Assembly (NCBI RefSeq): GCF_001039355.2
Contig: NW_019774336.1
Location: forward strand, 62,001 to 126,000
Direction of reading: 5' to 3'
DNA: 64,000 nucleotides
Source of the DNA: Lingula anatina
Lineage: Eukaryota > Brachiopoda > Lingulata > Lingulida > Lingulidae
Below, in pieces: positions 26,201 through 40,600 of this stretch; within the stretch, counting starts at the first letter, position 1; every line of letters begins with the position of its first letter. The notes under the pieces were generated by a model, which saw only the letters and a list, made by a program, of their open reading frames with translations, was not told the origin of the DNA and did no database searches. The position numbers were made by a program, and so were the translations under genes.

Positions 26201-29200
26201 ATGATGATGAATACAATACAGTGTTATATACTGAGTCAGTAACATTTCCATAGTGTTCAATTCCTTGAAATGTTCTATTTAAATTTGTTGTTTAATTCAC
26301 AACTGTACTGAATTATGCAGTGTTTGATATGTTTGCCACCATGCAGTTTCATGCCATGCATTTGACAATTAATTATGAATGGCATAATTGCATGAACTGC
26401 TTCAATATTAAAATGATAGTTTCCAAGTCTTTTTTTCAGTGGTGGTGATGATGCATCTTCTTAACGGCATTGTTTACAGTTTATATTTGTTATATGTGCA
26501 TAAATACCAGATACATATGTGCATCTTTCTTCTTTTGTTATCCTTACTATAACAAATATACCAAGTTGGGGCTTTATACATGTAACCATTATACCTAAAT
26601 GTGATAACTTGACCATGGTGTTGGTTACCTTTGGGTTGTAAAAGACCAAATGAGAAATAAACCCCAGTTGGCTTCGCTTACTAATATATGTGTCTTCCTT
26701 GCCAATAGGTCCCAGATGGGCAGAGCAGAGGCTCCCCCAGGTAGGGCAGCACCTGGACAAGTTTACATCGAGGCCCTCACAGGGGAGAGGTAACGGACTG
26801 CAGTTCTTGGGCTGGATCCTCTTTGCTTGTGTTTTCCTCTTTGATAAGAATTCCTTTTTCTATTTTCACATTAATTATGATTTCCTGTTTTAGCAGATTA
26901 CTTATTCAAAGATATTAACAATCTACACCTGGAGGTTAGACCTTTTTGCTCACTCAACTGCAGTTGCACTCTCACGATACCTTTATTAACCAGATTATAG
27001 CATTGTCTTCATAATACCCCTATTTGAAAAGATTTTTTACTTATTTAATGCTGGTGATCTAATATTACTGTGTGATAGCACTATAGTGTGACAGCACCAT
27101 CACTGACTGGAATATGTTATGGTATTTGGAATTATTTACTGGAACATCTGATGCATTCTGCTGTCACAATCATTGGGACAACTAACATATCTCTCTTTAG
27201 CATCTTGTACAGAGCCTTGCATGGGTTGCCAAAGCATTTAGATAACTATGAGTTAACAGTTATTGTATTTCCTTTTAAAGGAATAATAACTCTTCGTTTT
27301 GGCCAAAAAATGAATTTTTCTGGAGTATGCAACAATTTTCCCGTACTTACCAATGGTTAATGAATCCATTTTTACATTCAAAGTTAGTCCCTATTTTTTG
27401 TTTTTTTTTTCTAAAAAGTTTGTTTTGTTTTTTTTCTTTGTTATAATCTCTTAAGAGATGGTCTAAAGAGAAGCTCAGATATCAGAATAATATGTATTAT
27501 ATTTTTATGAGTTGTTCACAATGTTTTTATCGTGAAATATAGATGTCATACGAAGAGTTATTATCCCTTTAATGTGTAAAGATTTTTCATAACAGCTTTT
27601 ATTAATATGTATAAGACACATACTAGTTTAGCAATAATAAAAAATATTTTTTCATCAAAATGGTTATTTCACATTTTATGATTATCTTATACATAATATT
27701 ATTCATTTGACTTCTTTCTGTGTGTTTTATTCAAATGGTAAACTTAATTTTTTTTTTTTTTTCAAATTTCAGCTCAACTTTCAGGAGATATTGCATTTAT
27801 ATATAATTACATGTGGCATAGATGGTGTAAAATGTATGAAATGCTATCAGGATGAGAATAAAGTAATGGTCAGCTTTGAGGAAAAAGTCTAATTTACATG
27901 CTTAAAATCCTAAGAATTTTCATGTCACTGATATGATTTATGACATAGTTGCACAGAATGACATTAAAAAGATTGAAAAATAATGACAATTTAGTTGAAT
28001 AAACTTTTTTTTGGACATTAATCATTTGCTGTCAGATCACTAACAAACTGTTTAATATTTTTCGAAAAAATATACTGAACTTCATCTTAGTTTTGTAAAG
28101 CATAAACAAATTGTTTATTTAATCTGATCATTAAATAGTAATATGAGATTTTTAGACACAGAAATTATAGGTTCAGATATCTTATTTTACCTTCTCAGAC
28201 CTGTTCATGTCTGGTCTTCTGTATGCCATTAGAAGTAATTGAGTTTTCTTTATGCAGTCATTTACCAGTCAGGTGGAGAGACCCTACAAGGTTCTATCAT
28301 ATCATAGAAGCTATAGAGATTGTGTAATTTAAAAATACAAAATGTTCACAACTTTTGACTTTATGATGACATTATGACAGGTGTGAATTATTGATAAATG
28401 AACCCGAACCATTAAAATATCCCCCAGTAAGAGTTGTTTACGTCATGAAGGACAGTGGCACAACTAGGGTTTATTTTTTCTGCATGTATTTCATAAATAA
28501 TGGCTTTGACTATTTGTGTTTTCTCCATGTTTAGTTACTGTACTGAATCATTCATCCTGTGTTTTTAATCAAGGTAAAATGTCAATCTTGAGCTTTTTTA
28601 AAAGTGTTTTTATCAAATATGAGTGGTTTCATTTAAAAGGTTATTTTAAAGGATAATGAATAAGTGGGGCTATTATGTGTCTCTCTTGAAAAAAATCTAG
28701 TAATAATGGTGAAAGGAATATATTGAAACATTTGTCATTATTTTGTTGTACAAAGCAGCAGCTCAATTGCTTAGCTTGTTTCCGTACATTTGTTTTAGCA
28801 ACTCAGTACGGTGTAATATGGCCTCGTTATTGACTTCACTCCAAGGCGCTGTCAAGTTGTATAATGGAATTTGTGTTTGAGTAGTGCAGGGAAGATAGTA
28901 AATTTGATTTTTGGTTTCTGATTGCCTGGCTCATTTGTAAGTTTGCTAGTGAGAGGTAGCTTTTATTATGTGTACGTGGGCATTGTTTGTATGAAACAAT
29001 TTTTAACATTTGCCAACATTCATAAGCACTGCAGCTAATAGTGTACATAAGGTTAAATATGTTTTAACTACAACATATTTTACTCCATCCAAAAGATTTG
29101 TGAATCACATTTATAAAATCATCCATCCATAACATTATGAAGACAACAGCATAGAAACTCTGCTTATTTTCGCTTTCCAAATAACATCTTCCCAGTTTGT

Positions 29201-32200
29201 TTATGTGGGATTCTTTTTGGAATAATTTTTATGAGTGTTTTATTATGTAAAACTGACACACATCACGCATTAACCACTGTGTGATCTTAAAGTGAAAGGA
29301 CTCTAAAACACCTCTTTCTTTTCATTCCCTCTCATTTGATGATTTTTTTTTTTCATTTCAACTGCAGCAGCTGCTGTGTAGTATTAATGTGGTTATCAAT
29401 AATGAAGTCTACTGTCGGTTACCTCACTTGCCATTTGCTGCATATACATGATGCACCAGGCTTCCTCCGTTCCTCAGATATTATATATTGTACCATCAAA
29501 TGCTTCAAGAAGCAGATAATGTCTGACTTAGGTGGCTTAAAAACTGATAGATAGTTAATTGGTTTTTAATGTCTCATTTCATCCACTGATAAGTAATATG
29601 TATGATACCGTTGGCAACCCAACTGTAACGTGAATTTTCATCCGTCATATTTTGTCTCCTGTGTCCAGCTGGCACATCAGTCAAGCCAGCGGGGACTGAC
29701 TTCTTCCTTCACCAAATGAAATTATATAGTTAACATTAGAGATATTAGGATCAGAGGAGAAGATGAGCTGGCCAAGTCAAATCATCACAAATTCTGTTCA
29801 TTGACAAGGAAGCAATATCCTTGCTGTGCTTGGAGTTGGACATTCCCAATGGAATGCAGTACGTGCACTGTGGCTGCAGCAGCATAGAATAATTTTTGTA
29901 TATGTGGCTTCATGAACAGGGCTCAAGGGAAAGTGACTGGAAGATTGCTACACCAATTAGAAATGCAAGGCTGTATTTAAGCGTCATACAGGTGAAGGGT
30001 GACAGCACCTCTTATGGAAACAGTTTTTTAGGCCAAAAAGAGTTTTTAGGCTATCATTAAAAGCTGATTACAAAAATAAAAATCAGCACCCACAATAGTT
30101 CAATTGTTTTAACATTGTAAAGTTATAGCATCTAAACTAAACTGTATTGGTATTCAGTCAGTTGGAAAAACAACACTATTTACGCAGAGACTGTAGTTTA
30201 CGGAATATGGATTGGATACAGATATACATTCGCTACACATATCAACTGCATACAAGAGGACTATATGTATCCCACAATAATTTACTAGAGGTATAGTCAT
30301 CAGGTCTCGATGAAATATGCTGAACCTTTAACTCCTGTATTTCTTATGTATCAATCTCTGTGGGATATATATATATATATATATACTAGTACTGGTGTTA
30401 TAGTTTAAAGATTTTGACCTTTATTCTATAACAGCTCCTATTACCAGACTGAAAAGGTTGGACCACTTCAAAGAAGCTATCCATTTAAAAGAGATGACTT
30501 CTGCCATATAAGCGACTTAAAAGAAAGCAGATCATTGTGTATATGCATGTCGGCTGAATACTGTTCATGGAAATTCTTCCCGAGAGATGATATTTTATAT
30601 AGTCTAAGAGTTGATATTCAAATTGGTGGATAGGTGGATATGACATTGGTGACAGTTTCTCAATCTTTGACAATGTTGTCAAATTGACTTCTCATCCATT
30701 GATTTAAGTGCCAAACTTTCTCCATGCTAATTATATTTGCATATTCTTCATTTTACCCAAACCCACCTCTCTTGCCATTTATGTTAATGGCATTTGTTGC
30801 TAAACTTTCTGGGCAAAGAGATGGATGTAAGTGCACCAGAGGATCACTGAGACTTAACAGAAAAAAATCTCCTTGCGGAAGTGGATTTATTTCTTTTTGT
30901 TTATTTTGTATTTACCATTTCCTATTTGTTTTATTTTGTCACTGTCATGTCCAGCCTATGGCTATGGAGAAAGAAAAAAGGTATCCATATGACATATACA
31001 GTCAATTGATGATATGAGTTGCATTTGACTTTATCTGATCAGAGATCTAGTGTGTGATGATAAAAGATTAATGATTTGAATGTAGAGATGTAGTATAACC
31101 ACTCAGAGACGTCACCACAACAGAAGAAAAGCAAGAAATATTTGCTTGTTCATGTAAAACAGGAGGAGGATGAATTGTACATCAGTACTAAAACTCTGGA
31201 GACGGGAATGATCACTCTTGAGAAGGATTGGGTATATTATGTGGACTTTGAAATACTCTTGTGAAAAAGATTCCGGATTTGTACACAAATTACTTTAGCA
31301 AAAAGGGATGAGAGTTTAGACCGAGGGGTTACTGTTGTTTGTCACTCTCAGGGTCGTCTGCTAGACCTGTAAAGGAGATCTTTCTACAGTGCTGTGGCTG
31401 ATAGGGAAGGTGAAGCCACGTTGATGTCCAATGAGTTTGTCAAACCCAGAAGCTGAACCAACAGGAATGCCAACAGCCTGCATTGTCAAGATGGCTGACA
31501 AGGATGAAGAGAAAAAATCAGAAAAGTATTGTTGTATTTTTTACATTTGATATCATTTTTCAACTATTTTTATCTGTATTATGAGGTGATTTTTGTAGTA
31601 ATTCAATTATTCTTATTATTATTATTTATTCTTCTTCTTATTATTATTTGGACATATTGCAGTTGGTACTTTTATTATCAAACAATTTGTTCCAGATGGA
31701 AGTACATATTTGGGCTTTAGGTTGAAACAACTATATAAACATAATTTTGAAAAATCTTTAAAATTATTCCTTTTTGTGAAACTGTCATTTGTGAATACCA
31801 TGATATATGAGCTTTTGATTGAGTACTATTGCATATTAATTATAGTCACAGCTGTTCTAGGAACATTTTAAGTTCCTTGTGCAAGTTGACATCCTGAGAG
31901 GAATAAATTCTGACTAGGAGGGAATATTTTGGGTCCTAGATTCTGAGAGTTATGGATAGAGAAATCAATCTGATTCAGTGTAATATAAAATTACTTCACA
32001 TCCTTCAGGCTACTTACTACAGAAAATCATCCTTATTGTACAAGTAATATGCAAAGATCTAGACAGTTGCACAATAAAAATGACATAAAGTATATGATGA
32101 ACCAGTGATACATGAACTACTATATACTTGCTGTCATTATTAGAAAACTATTGAAACATGGTTGGAAGTACAGGGTGGATAAAATAAGCCTATTTATTTG

Positions 32201-35200
32201 GTTTATTTCAAGAAAGGTTACCAAGCTACTCAAGCTATTAGCTAGAAACCCCAATCGAAAGTGGGATTGCCTTCTTGCATGATGCTATTTGCTTGCGAGA
32301 TAGACAGCAGCAAAGCCTGATCATTTTTGTAATAAAATGAGATACAATCTTCCAATTTAATGATAAAAAGTGTTGTATTGAAAAGATTCCCAGACGTGTA
32401 TTGTTTCATGAGTTAGTGTAACAAAAATGCAGATAATTATAACTTGTGTTTCGGAAACTGATTGAAAACAAATCTTTGCTGTTATTGAATGAATGAATAG
32501 TTTATTTCAAGTCCCACACCTATACAGGAACCAAGCCTAAGTAATTAAGGATTGCAAAACTATATACAGTACTATAATATAATGTGGAGAAAGAAATACA
32601 GCTTAATTAAAGGAAGTCAAAAGTCTATATGTAGTTTTTGGTTGTGAAAAATAAGAAAGAAAAAAATCAGTCTCTTTGGACCAACATAATTTTGAAAGTT
32701 ACTGTAGTTCCATTTTTTTCGAAGGCTACTGTCATGAACTGGTTCCTTAAATCATCATATAGCTTACATCTAAACAAGAAGTGTAGAGTCATTGCTAATT
32801 TCTGTCAAGCGATGTATCTCATAGTTTACCAGTCTAAATGTGTAGGGGAAGGATACCACTTGTTAATAGAGCTAGAAATGACCTAATAGATATGACTAAA
32901 AGGATTCTAACATATAATTCAGGACCAAAGTTAGTGTTTATAATACATTTGCAAGAAGAGCTGTTTATTGCAAGTGAATCATCAGTGATGCAGATCCATT
33001 CACAACTGCGTCAACCACCATTGTTGAGTACTTCTTAAGCCATCTATTTAATAGAATTATTAATATTTCCAGCAAATGTGTGGATGTATATTATCATAGG
33101 GCGAGTTAATGTTGGATCATACTGTACACACATGTGAAGGCAATGAAGTAACCTAATCTCCTGTGCTGTACTCAGAAGTGTTCATATATTTGAGAAAACT
33201 GAGAGATGGCAGTGTAACTTGCTGGGGTTACCTGTGGGTGTAAAATGCTGATAAATTTTGAATGCTCAGATTATTCCCTGTATCTTTTCATTCATCATTT
33301 TACCTGATTTTACTCTTGTAATATTATTTTTATCTCTAACAATGAGTCTATCAATAGCTTATATGTGGAGAATTTCTTTCCCTTCAAGCTTCTTGGAATG
33401 TGAGCCTTTTAATTAGAAGTACCTGTGCAGTTAGACACTGTTCACATGTTTTCCTAATACTTCAACTGAGATAGGTTATCTGTACATTTTTCAGTTTTAG
33501 CTGGTTGTTTATTATGTAGTGAAGCCACTTCTTTCTATGATAGTGATTTTTTTAAAAACTGCCTAGCTTCTGGTTATTTGCAAAAACTTGCAGATTGACT
33601 TTCTCTTTCTCTTTAATTGAAATTTTATAGGAATTTCTGTGTGGTCATATTGTTTCTCTTAGAAAACAAAATACAAAAGATAAATCTCAGTTTTCAAAAT
33701 ATTTGGGTAAGGATTTCTGACATTGTCTTAAAGCAATATTTATATCTTTTTATCACATTGGTTTTTCTGTACCTCCCACATTTCACACGCCATTTTTTCT
33801 TCTTTTTCTTTTCTTTATAATTGAAATCTATTGGGTTGTTTTGCCTCTTACTGTTTTCTTTAGGTGACCTCTACTATTATTACCTTGGGTTTATTGTGAC
33901 CATTACAGAATTGAATGCATTTAGCCTGCTATCAAAAATCAGTTGTATTGGTGCAGTTCTGCCATATGAATGTGCATTTATTTGACTCCTCTTTCTCTGG
34001 GCAATGGCCTGACTGGATTATGAAGTTATCATTTTCTCATGGCAAATTAGCATTTGAAAGCAGATAGAAAGGCTGCCATGCATTCTAATTTTAATAGGAT
34101 TTCATGTATTGCCGCCCCATCAGGTAATGGTCTGTCAATAACGCACTGGGCAAATTACATGATTTCATATATGTGTAGAACTTTCATTCTATTTGCATCC
34201 GTTTCTGCTTGCTGGCAAATTAACATGGGAACCCCTGGCTGGTAAACAATTCCCTTTGGATATCATACTTAGAACCTACAATGCACCTCCCTTTCCTCTT
34301 ATTAGTTGCCATTTGTTTGCCAGGACATGATTTTTGTTAACCTTCCAGGAATATTATTTGTATTGTGTTCCTGGGGAAATATTAGTTTTTTTGGCTGAGG
34401 CTTCAATGCTTTGGCTGTTACTCAACTGATTCCCTGATTTACAGATTTTCCTCACATTTTCAAATGTACAAAATTCCCCATTTTTTCAGACCTTTTGATT
34501 AGAAGCTTTATGTACACATATAATTATGTGTATATTTAAATAGTACAGTTTTGGCAGTTCTATATATCTCCCATATATACATACAGTACAGGACTTGGGA
34601 TGGCATAAATTCTCTTGTCTATATGAAGATTGTATTTTGACATGGTACCATGTTTTAGGTGTATACTTATGGCTGTTTAAAGAAAATTATATTTGTTTAG
34701 AACAGATCTTGATTGCTTTGAGCTCAAAGCATGATAAGTGATAGGGCCTTGGATTTTGAAATAGAATACACTGTTCAGTTGTGATACATTAATTTAAAGA
34801 ATGGAATTATTTGATTTGTGATATTTCTCAGAAATGTTTTGTGAGGACTGTTTGGTAAAGATTATTCAGATGTTGTGAAATGCAAGTAGGTTTCATGTCA
34901 GTCAGTATGTTTCTGTGTGTTACTTACAATAGACTTCAACATGTGTAGATGTAGCTATAGACAGAGGTCGTGAAGTATGAAGAGGGCACAAAGGAAGATG
35001 TTTCAAAACATGAGGTATTATATGTATAGGCATTATTTGAAAACATATTGATTATATCTGGTATAGAGAAAATATTATTTAACCTGTTGTATTCCTCACA
35101 CTTGTACTGTGTAGATCATGCATGTTCAAAAGATATTTCTGTCAGCTGAAAGCTCTTTGAAATTTTTATTTGAAAAAATTCTAATTTTATACCATAGCAT

Positions 35201-37585
35201 TAATAGAAAACAATTGAATTCTAGGTGCCGGCAGATGATTGTATTTTGATTGTCATTTACTCAACATTTACAGACTTGATATTTGCATATATATCAATAT
35301 TTCCAGGTATACTGATACAAAGAAAACGGTGATATGATTTTATCAGCAAATTATTAGTGTTCCCCTTAGTTACATTGATATTATGTTGAATTGTTTTTAG
35401 GCGTTTATGTGATGAGGATGATGAACTCAGCGAGGTGGAACCCGATGCTGTCCCTAGCGAGGTGCGGGATTGGCTAGCTCTTACCTTTACTCGCTCTATG
35501 AGCAGTTCGGGGCGCAAACTTCGAGAAGAGAAACCCAAATTCCGCACAGTGGCTCATGCAATCCGCGCAGGCATCATGGTAGACAAGTTAGTTAAAATTT
35601 TCCTTCTTTATGACAGAAAAAAGTGAGTTGGTAATAAATTGGATTGCGTTTTCAAACATTAATTTCATTTTAAAGTATATCCCATGTGTTGGTTGGAGTC
35701 TTGAATAATGGGCTCTGACTAAAACTACTTAAATCTTCTAGTAAATGATGTCTATTAGCAGTCCTTTGGGATGCACTGTACTTAATGTGAAAGTTGACTG
35801 ATAGGACTATGTAATACTAGGTCAATTAATAAGAAAAAATTATTTTGTATAAGGTATAATCTGTGTTTTATGTAATTTTTCTAGAATCTATCGGCGGATG
35901 TCTGCTTCCCTGGGGATGCAAGTTCCACCAACCGTGTCAACGATGCTGAAGGTACACTAGAATATGAAGCATAAAAAGGGAGAAGGAGATATTCATGGGC
36001 ATTTTATCTTTGGGAATTATCATTATTTCCAGTTTAATGTGTTCTTATTTCCTATTTACAGGCTTTGGTATTGAACTCCTGCTGTGGTAATATTTTTTTC
36101 CATAAATTATAGTTTTTTTTTGTCATAAAGTATGTGCTTGGAGTTAGATTTGTTAAACAGCCTGTAGACAGCCTAAACAAGAATCATTTGATTTTGATGT
36201 AGCAATTTTTGTAGTTGATACATCATAAGTTGTTGAAATTTTTTTTATTTCAGAATATCAATGAATGGTCATTTGATGTGTTTGCAGTAAATGACATCAG
36301 TGAAGGTCATGCTCTCAAGTATGTTGCCTATGACTTATTGCAGCGTTATGATCTCATTGCCAAATTTAAGGTAAGTGGAAGCCTCTTGTCATTGTGGGAG
36401 AAATTTTGAGACAAATACTTAATCATATTTTTCTGAGATTACTTGGTTAAGCATTTTACTGTAAGAATACTTTAAAAAATTATGTACAATGCCATGTGTA
36501 GAATTAGAATATTTTATATCTAAAAGAGAAGTATGAGTGTAGGGAATTTAAGAGCCATCCGCCAATATCATTGTAGTACAACATATGGCAAATGTACATA
36601 TAACATTGGATGCCATTATAGAAGCAATATATTTTCCTCTGCTCCCCATTATTGCTGAAATCTAATTGTTTTTAGTCTGCAAAGAGGTATTTTGAGGCTA
36701 ATAACACAAACAGTATTTAGTTGAGATTAGAGTTTTCTTATCCTGTTCAGCCTTCATTGTATCTGTGGGTTCTGTAGGTTTCCCTAGTACATGTACAATA
36801 TAAGATGTGCACATTATACCGCAAAATAACCACAGAGAAGTCAAGCTTTGTTAATGTGGTTAAGGTTTCAATATGCTTACATATCTGTCATAAATATTAG
36901 ACATGTATATAGATATTGAAAAATTGATACAAAGTCAGTTACTGACATATTTTATTACTTAACAGTACAACCAAATTAAAGACCAAGCCTTGAAATATGA
37001 TTAACTTTTATCCAATAACCATAAACCAATTGTATGGTGATTTCATTTGTTCCAGATCAACATAACCTACTTGGAGAATTTTCTTCACACAATGGAGCAG
37101 GGTTACAGCAAAAATCACAACCCGTACCACAACCTAACACATGCAGCAGATGTTGCACAGACTGTCCACCATATTATGAGTCAAAGTAGACTTGTAGTAA
37201 GTCAAGTTTACAAATTATTAATGTCCAGATTTTGAGTTTACATGGGCTTTATAGAACTGTTTCTGAATGGTACTGGCACACACACTCACACACACAGAAT
37301 TAGAATGAGAATTGGACAATGAAGCATATTTCAGCTGGTATAAATTTGATTTCTGGGACATGATTTGTAATTAACATTACTAATATAGAATTATTTTGTA
37401 AGTAGAAGATATTGTATGATGTACTAAGTATTTGCTAAAAATGTTTCATTTTAGATAGCACTGATAGACTTTAAAAGAAAATAAATGATGGATGATTAGT
37501 TTTAAAAATTGGTCCACACATAAAGTTAAGCTATGGCTCTCATCCACTTTAAATTGCCAAGGATATAGAATATCCTTGTGTTAAT

Positions 37586-37624
<39 letters not shown>

Positions 37625-40600
37625 TTTTTGTAAATTTGATATAACTGTGTCATATCTATTGAGTAGACTGAAGATGACAGGAAGACAAAAAAGGAAAAGT
37701 GACATTTGATTTTTTCACTTTCAATGGTAATTCTATTACAGTCTTGCCTGCTGTGCAAGGAATAAACCCACAGAGCTAATAGTATTACTTAAATGTATCG
37801 AACTGTTCCTGTCTTTATTTCCTATACATTTAAGAATTCCCTTTTGGCCAAGTCATGCAGATATACAAATGGGTGTACTTTGTTTGTTGCCATTGAGCTA
37901 AAATTGTCATTGGAATTAGCTTTCACATGGATAATAAGAGTTAAAAAGGCAATTTTTTCTGGAAGTTTTAATTAATAGTATTATTGTACTGTATAAAAAC
38001 AATAAAAATTTAACAAATAATATAGATCAGGAATGATATTGTGTTGTAAAAATTCTTTAGATAAAGCCCTTGAAAGAACATACCTGTATGTTTTTAGGGG
38101 TCTTTCTAATCAAGGATCAAGAAAGTGGTCATTGGTTTAACAAACTGTAATAAATTTGATTTTAATTCTTTTATGTGGATTTTTTTAAAGGACTGGTTAA
38201 CAGATTTGGACATCTTGGCAACAATTATAGCAGCATGTATTCATGACTTTGAACACACAGGAACAACAAACAACTTCCATGTTATGACTGGGTAAGTAAG
38301 CAACAAACGCACAATCTTTAACTTTAAATGGGGTAATGTTGTCTTGCCTTCAAGTTTGGTCTAGATAATGACATACCCCCAATTGCCTCCATATTCTTCT
38401 TAAATTATCACCTGTGAAACAGCTGTGTAAATTGAAACAAAAAGAGATGTTACTTTTGCTTGGTGTATGCTTTTATTCAGTTATGAAAAAAAGATTAGGT
38501 TTATGTCTGTGAAACTATTTCTATAAAACTGGTTATAGAGTCAGGATTGAAAAAACTTTTCAAAAAACTTGATTTGCCAGACAGAACTGTTTGGTATTCT
38601 GATAACTATTAAGTGAAAACCTAGAACAATAAACTTTTCTCTAAGGGGCTGAAATATTGAGTTAGCCTTTATTATTAACTGGTTTGGCATTGTCCCTGTT
38701 TTCTTGATTTAACTCTGTTTTAACCTTTAACAAATTAAATTTTCTGCAGTCCCTTATGGTTACTTATTCATGCACCAGAATTTATGAGAGGTACTCTTTG
38801 GTCATTTGGTCACTTTGTCTGACCATAAAGTTCCTTTGAATGTCAGTCTGCTGAACTCAGGCATAGCAACAATTTGAAATGATTTGACAGTTTGTCCTTT
38901 TTATTCCTTTTAAGCACTTTGTTACATTTTGCCTTCAACTTAATTATCATGAAACTTGATAACCGAAGTCCAAGGAATTGAACATTATGACTGGCATTAG
39001 TTATTTTTGACAGTGTCTTCCAATGGCTCATTAGTCCTTGTAATACACAGATTAGATGGATTTCAGGAGAGGGATGATGAAACTTAATTCCAAGAGAAAA
39101 GTGCACCAATGGAACAGGTTTACAGCTCTTTTTCCAATTTTCCCTTTAAGACCCAAGAGAATTTAGAGAAAATAAAAAGAAGTGAAGAATGATTAGTACA
39201 AAAAATCCACACATTGTGTCAGGCGCCATGTTCTAAGAATGGACAAGTGTCAGCTTCATGCTCTGCTAACTCTGTTAGTATTGACTGCTTACAGTGCGGA
39301 CTTTGGGATACAAAATACCAGTCTAGTGGTATTCTCTTAGGACTCTGGTAATAGACAGTGTAATCTAGTTTTCATGTTCTGTGATCAAGATAAATACAGC
39401 CCGTTGCTACTCCATTTACCATAATGCCAACATGGCCACTGTGCTCAGCACTGCACTTTGTCAAATTAGGACAATTGTCAACTACAGTTTTGTGCACATA
39501 ACTCACTTTTCCAGTCATCAGCTATTTCTTAGAAAGAGAAAACTTAGAAATGCCTGAATTCAAGCTGGGGAAGTTTCAAGTATGTGCAGTGTCTCTGTTG
39601 CTACTAGTACTTTTGTTGAGTGAACAGCCTGAACAAAGTTGATATTGATTCAATCTGTATCATTTGTATAATGCATATCCTGAAAAAAAATCACATGAAA
39701 AAATGACATGTGAGTATCATATGCAGTATTTATGTTGTACAATAAGCACAAATCTAATCAGTTTTCATGTTGCCATTTGATGTTTTAACCAGTCACATAT
39801 AGAAATTTTAATCCACTGCCATGTCAATATCCTTAAAGCACAAAAATTGCATTTAACTATGATGATCATTATGATAGTTTTTACATATTAACTTTTGTCT
39901 GTATGTGGTTTACATCTTTTCAAAGTGGATATGGAAATTGTTTTATGGTCACTTAATAAATCAGTAAAGGAGGGATAAAATGTGATTTCCTCCTTCACCT
40001 CTGAGCTATTTTATATCAAGCTAATAATTCTAAACAATAATGACATTTCATGACCAATATTATGTTAAGAGCACATTGCTTAACGTATCACTGTACAAAA
40101 CATGCACAATGACAATCCCTGGGGTGACTGAAATTAATTTTTTTCAACTGTGCTCCGCTTTTTTTGTTCATAATAATATCCAATATTTTTTTGATTGAAT
40201 AGTTGATCCCATGGAGACCTCTAGAGCAGGTCATCATTTCCTTGGAGGGAAATGATCAGGTTTGGAATAAGATTAAAGCAGCTTATGTGGAGGAATGCTT
40301 TAAAACCTCTTTATGCTATTAGATAAAAGTGAATGACAAATGTTCCCAGTTCTACATATTTTCCAGTATAAATGGTACATTAATGGTTCATGTCATATAG
40401 ATTTTGATTATCAATTGCCAGTGTGTCTGCCAGCTCTTATACATGAAGAGAAAGGTTGTCATAATTTTGAATTACTTTTCAACAGGCACAAAAATATAAG
40501 TTATTGTATTAGGATTGCTTTTGTTAACATACATATTTTTTGATACAGCAAAGGTAATAAGGAAATAGCAAAAACAATTTCAAAGCCCATGATTCTTTAA

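Noticed and set aside
29665-29720. GC-richer patch with a CAG acceptor, considered as a third cassette exon.
   Set aside because: A stop appears after about 10 codons in the required phase and no donor follows.
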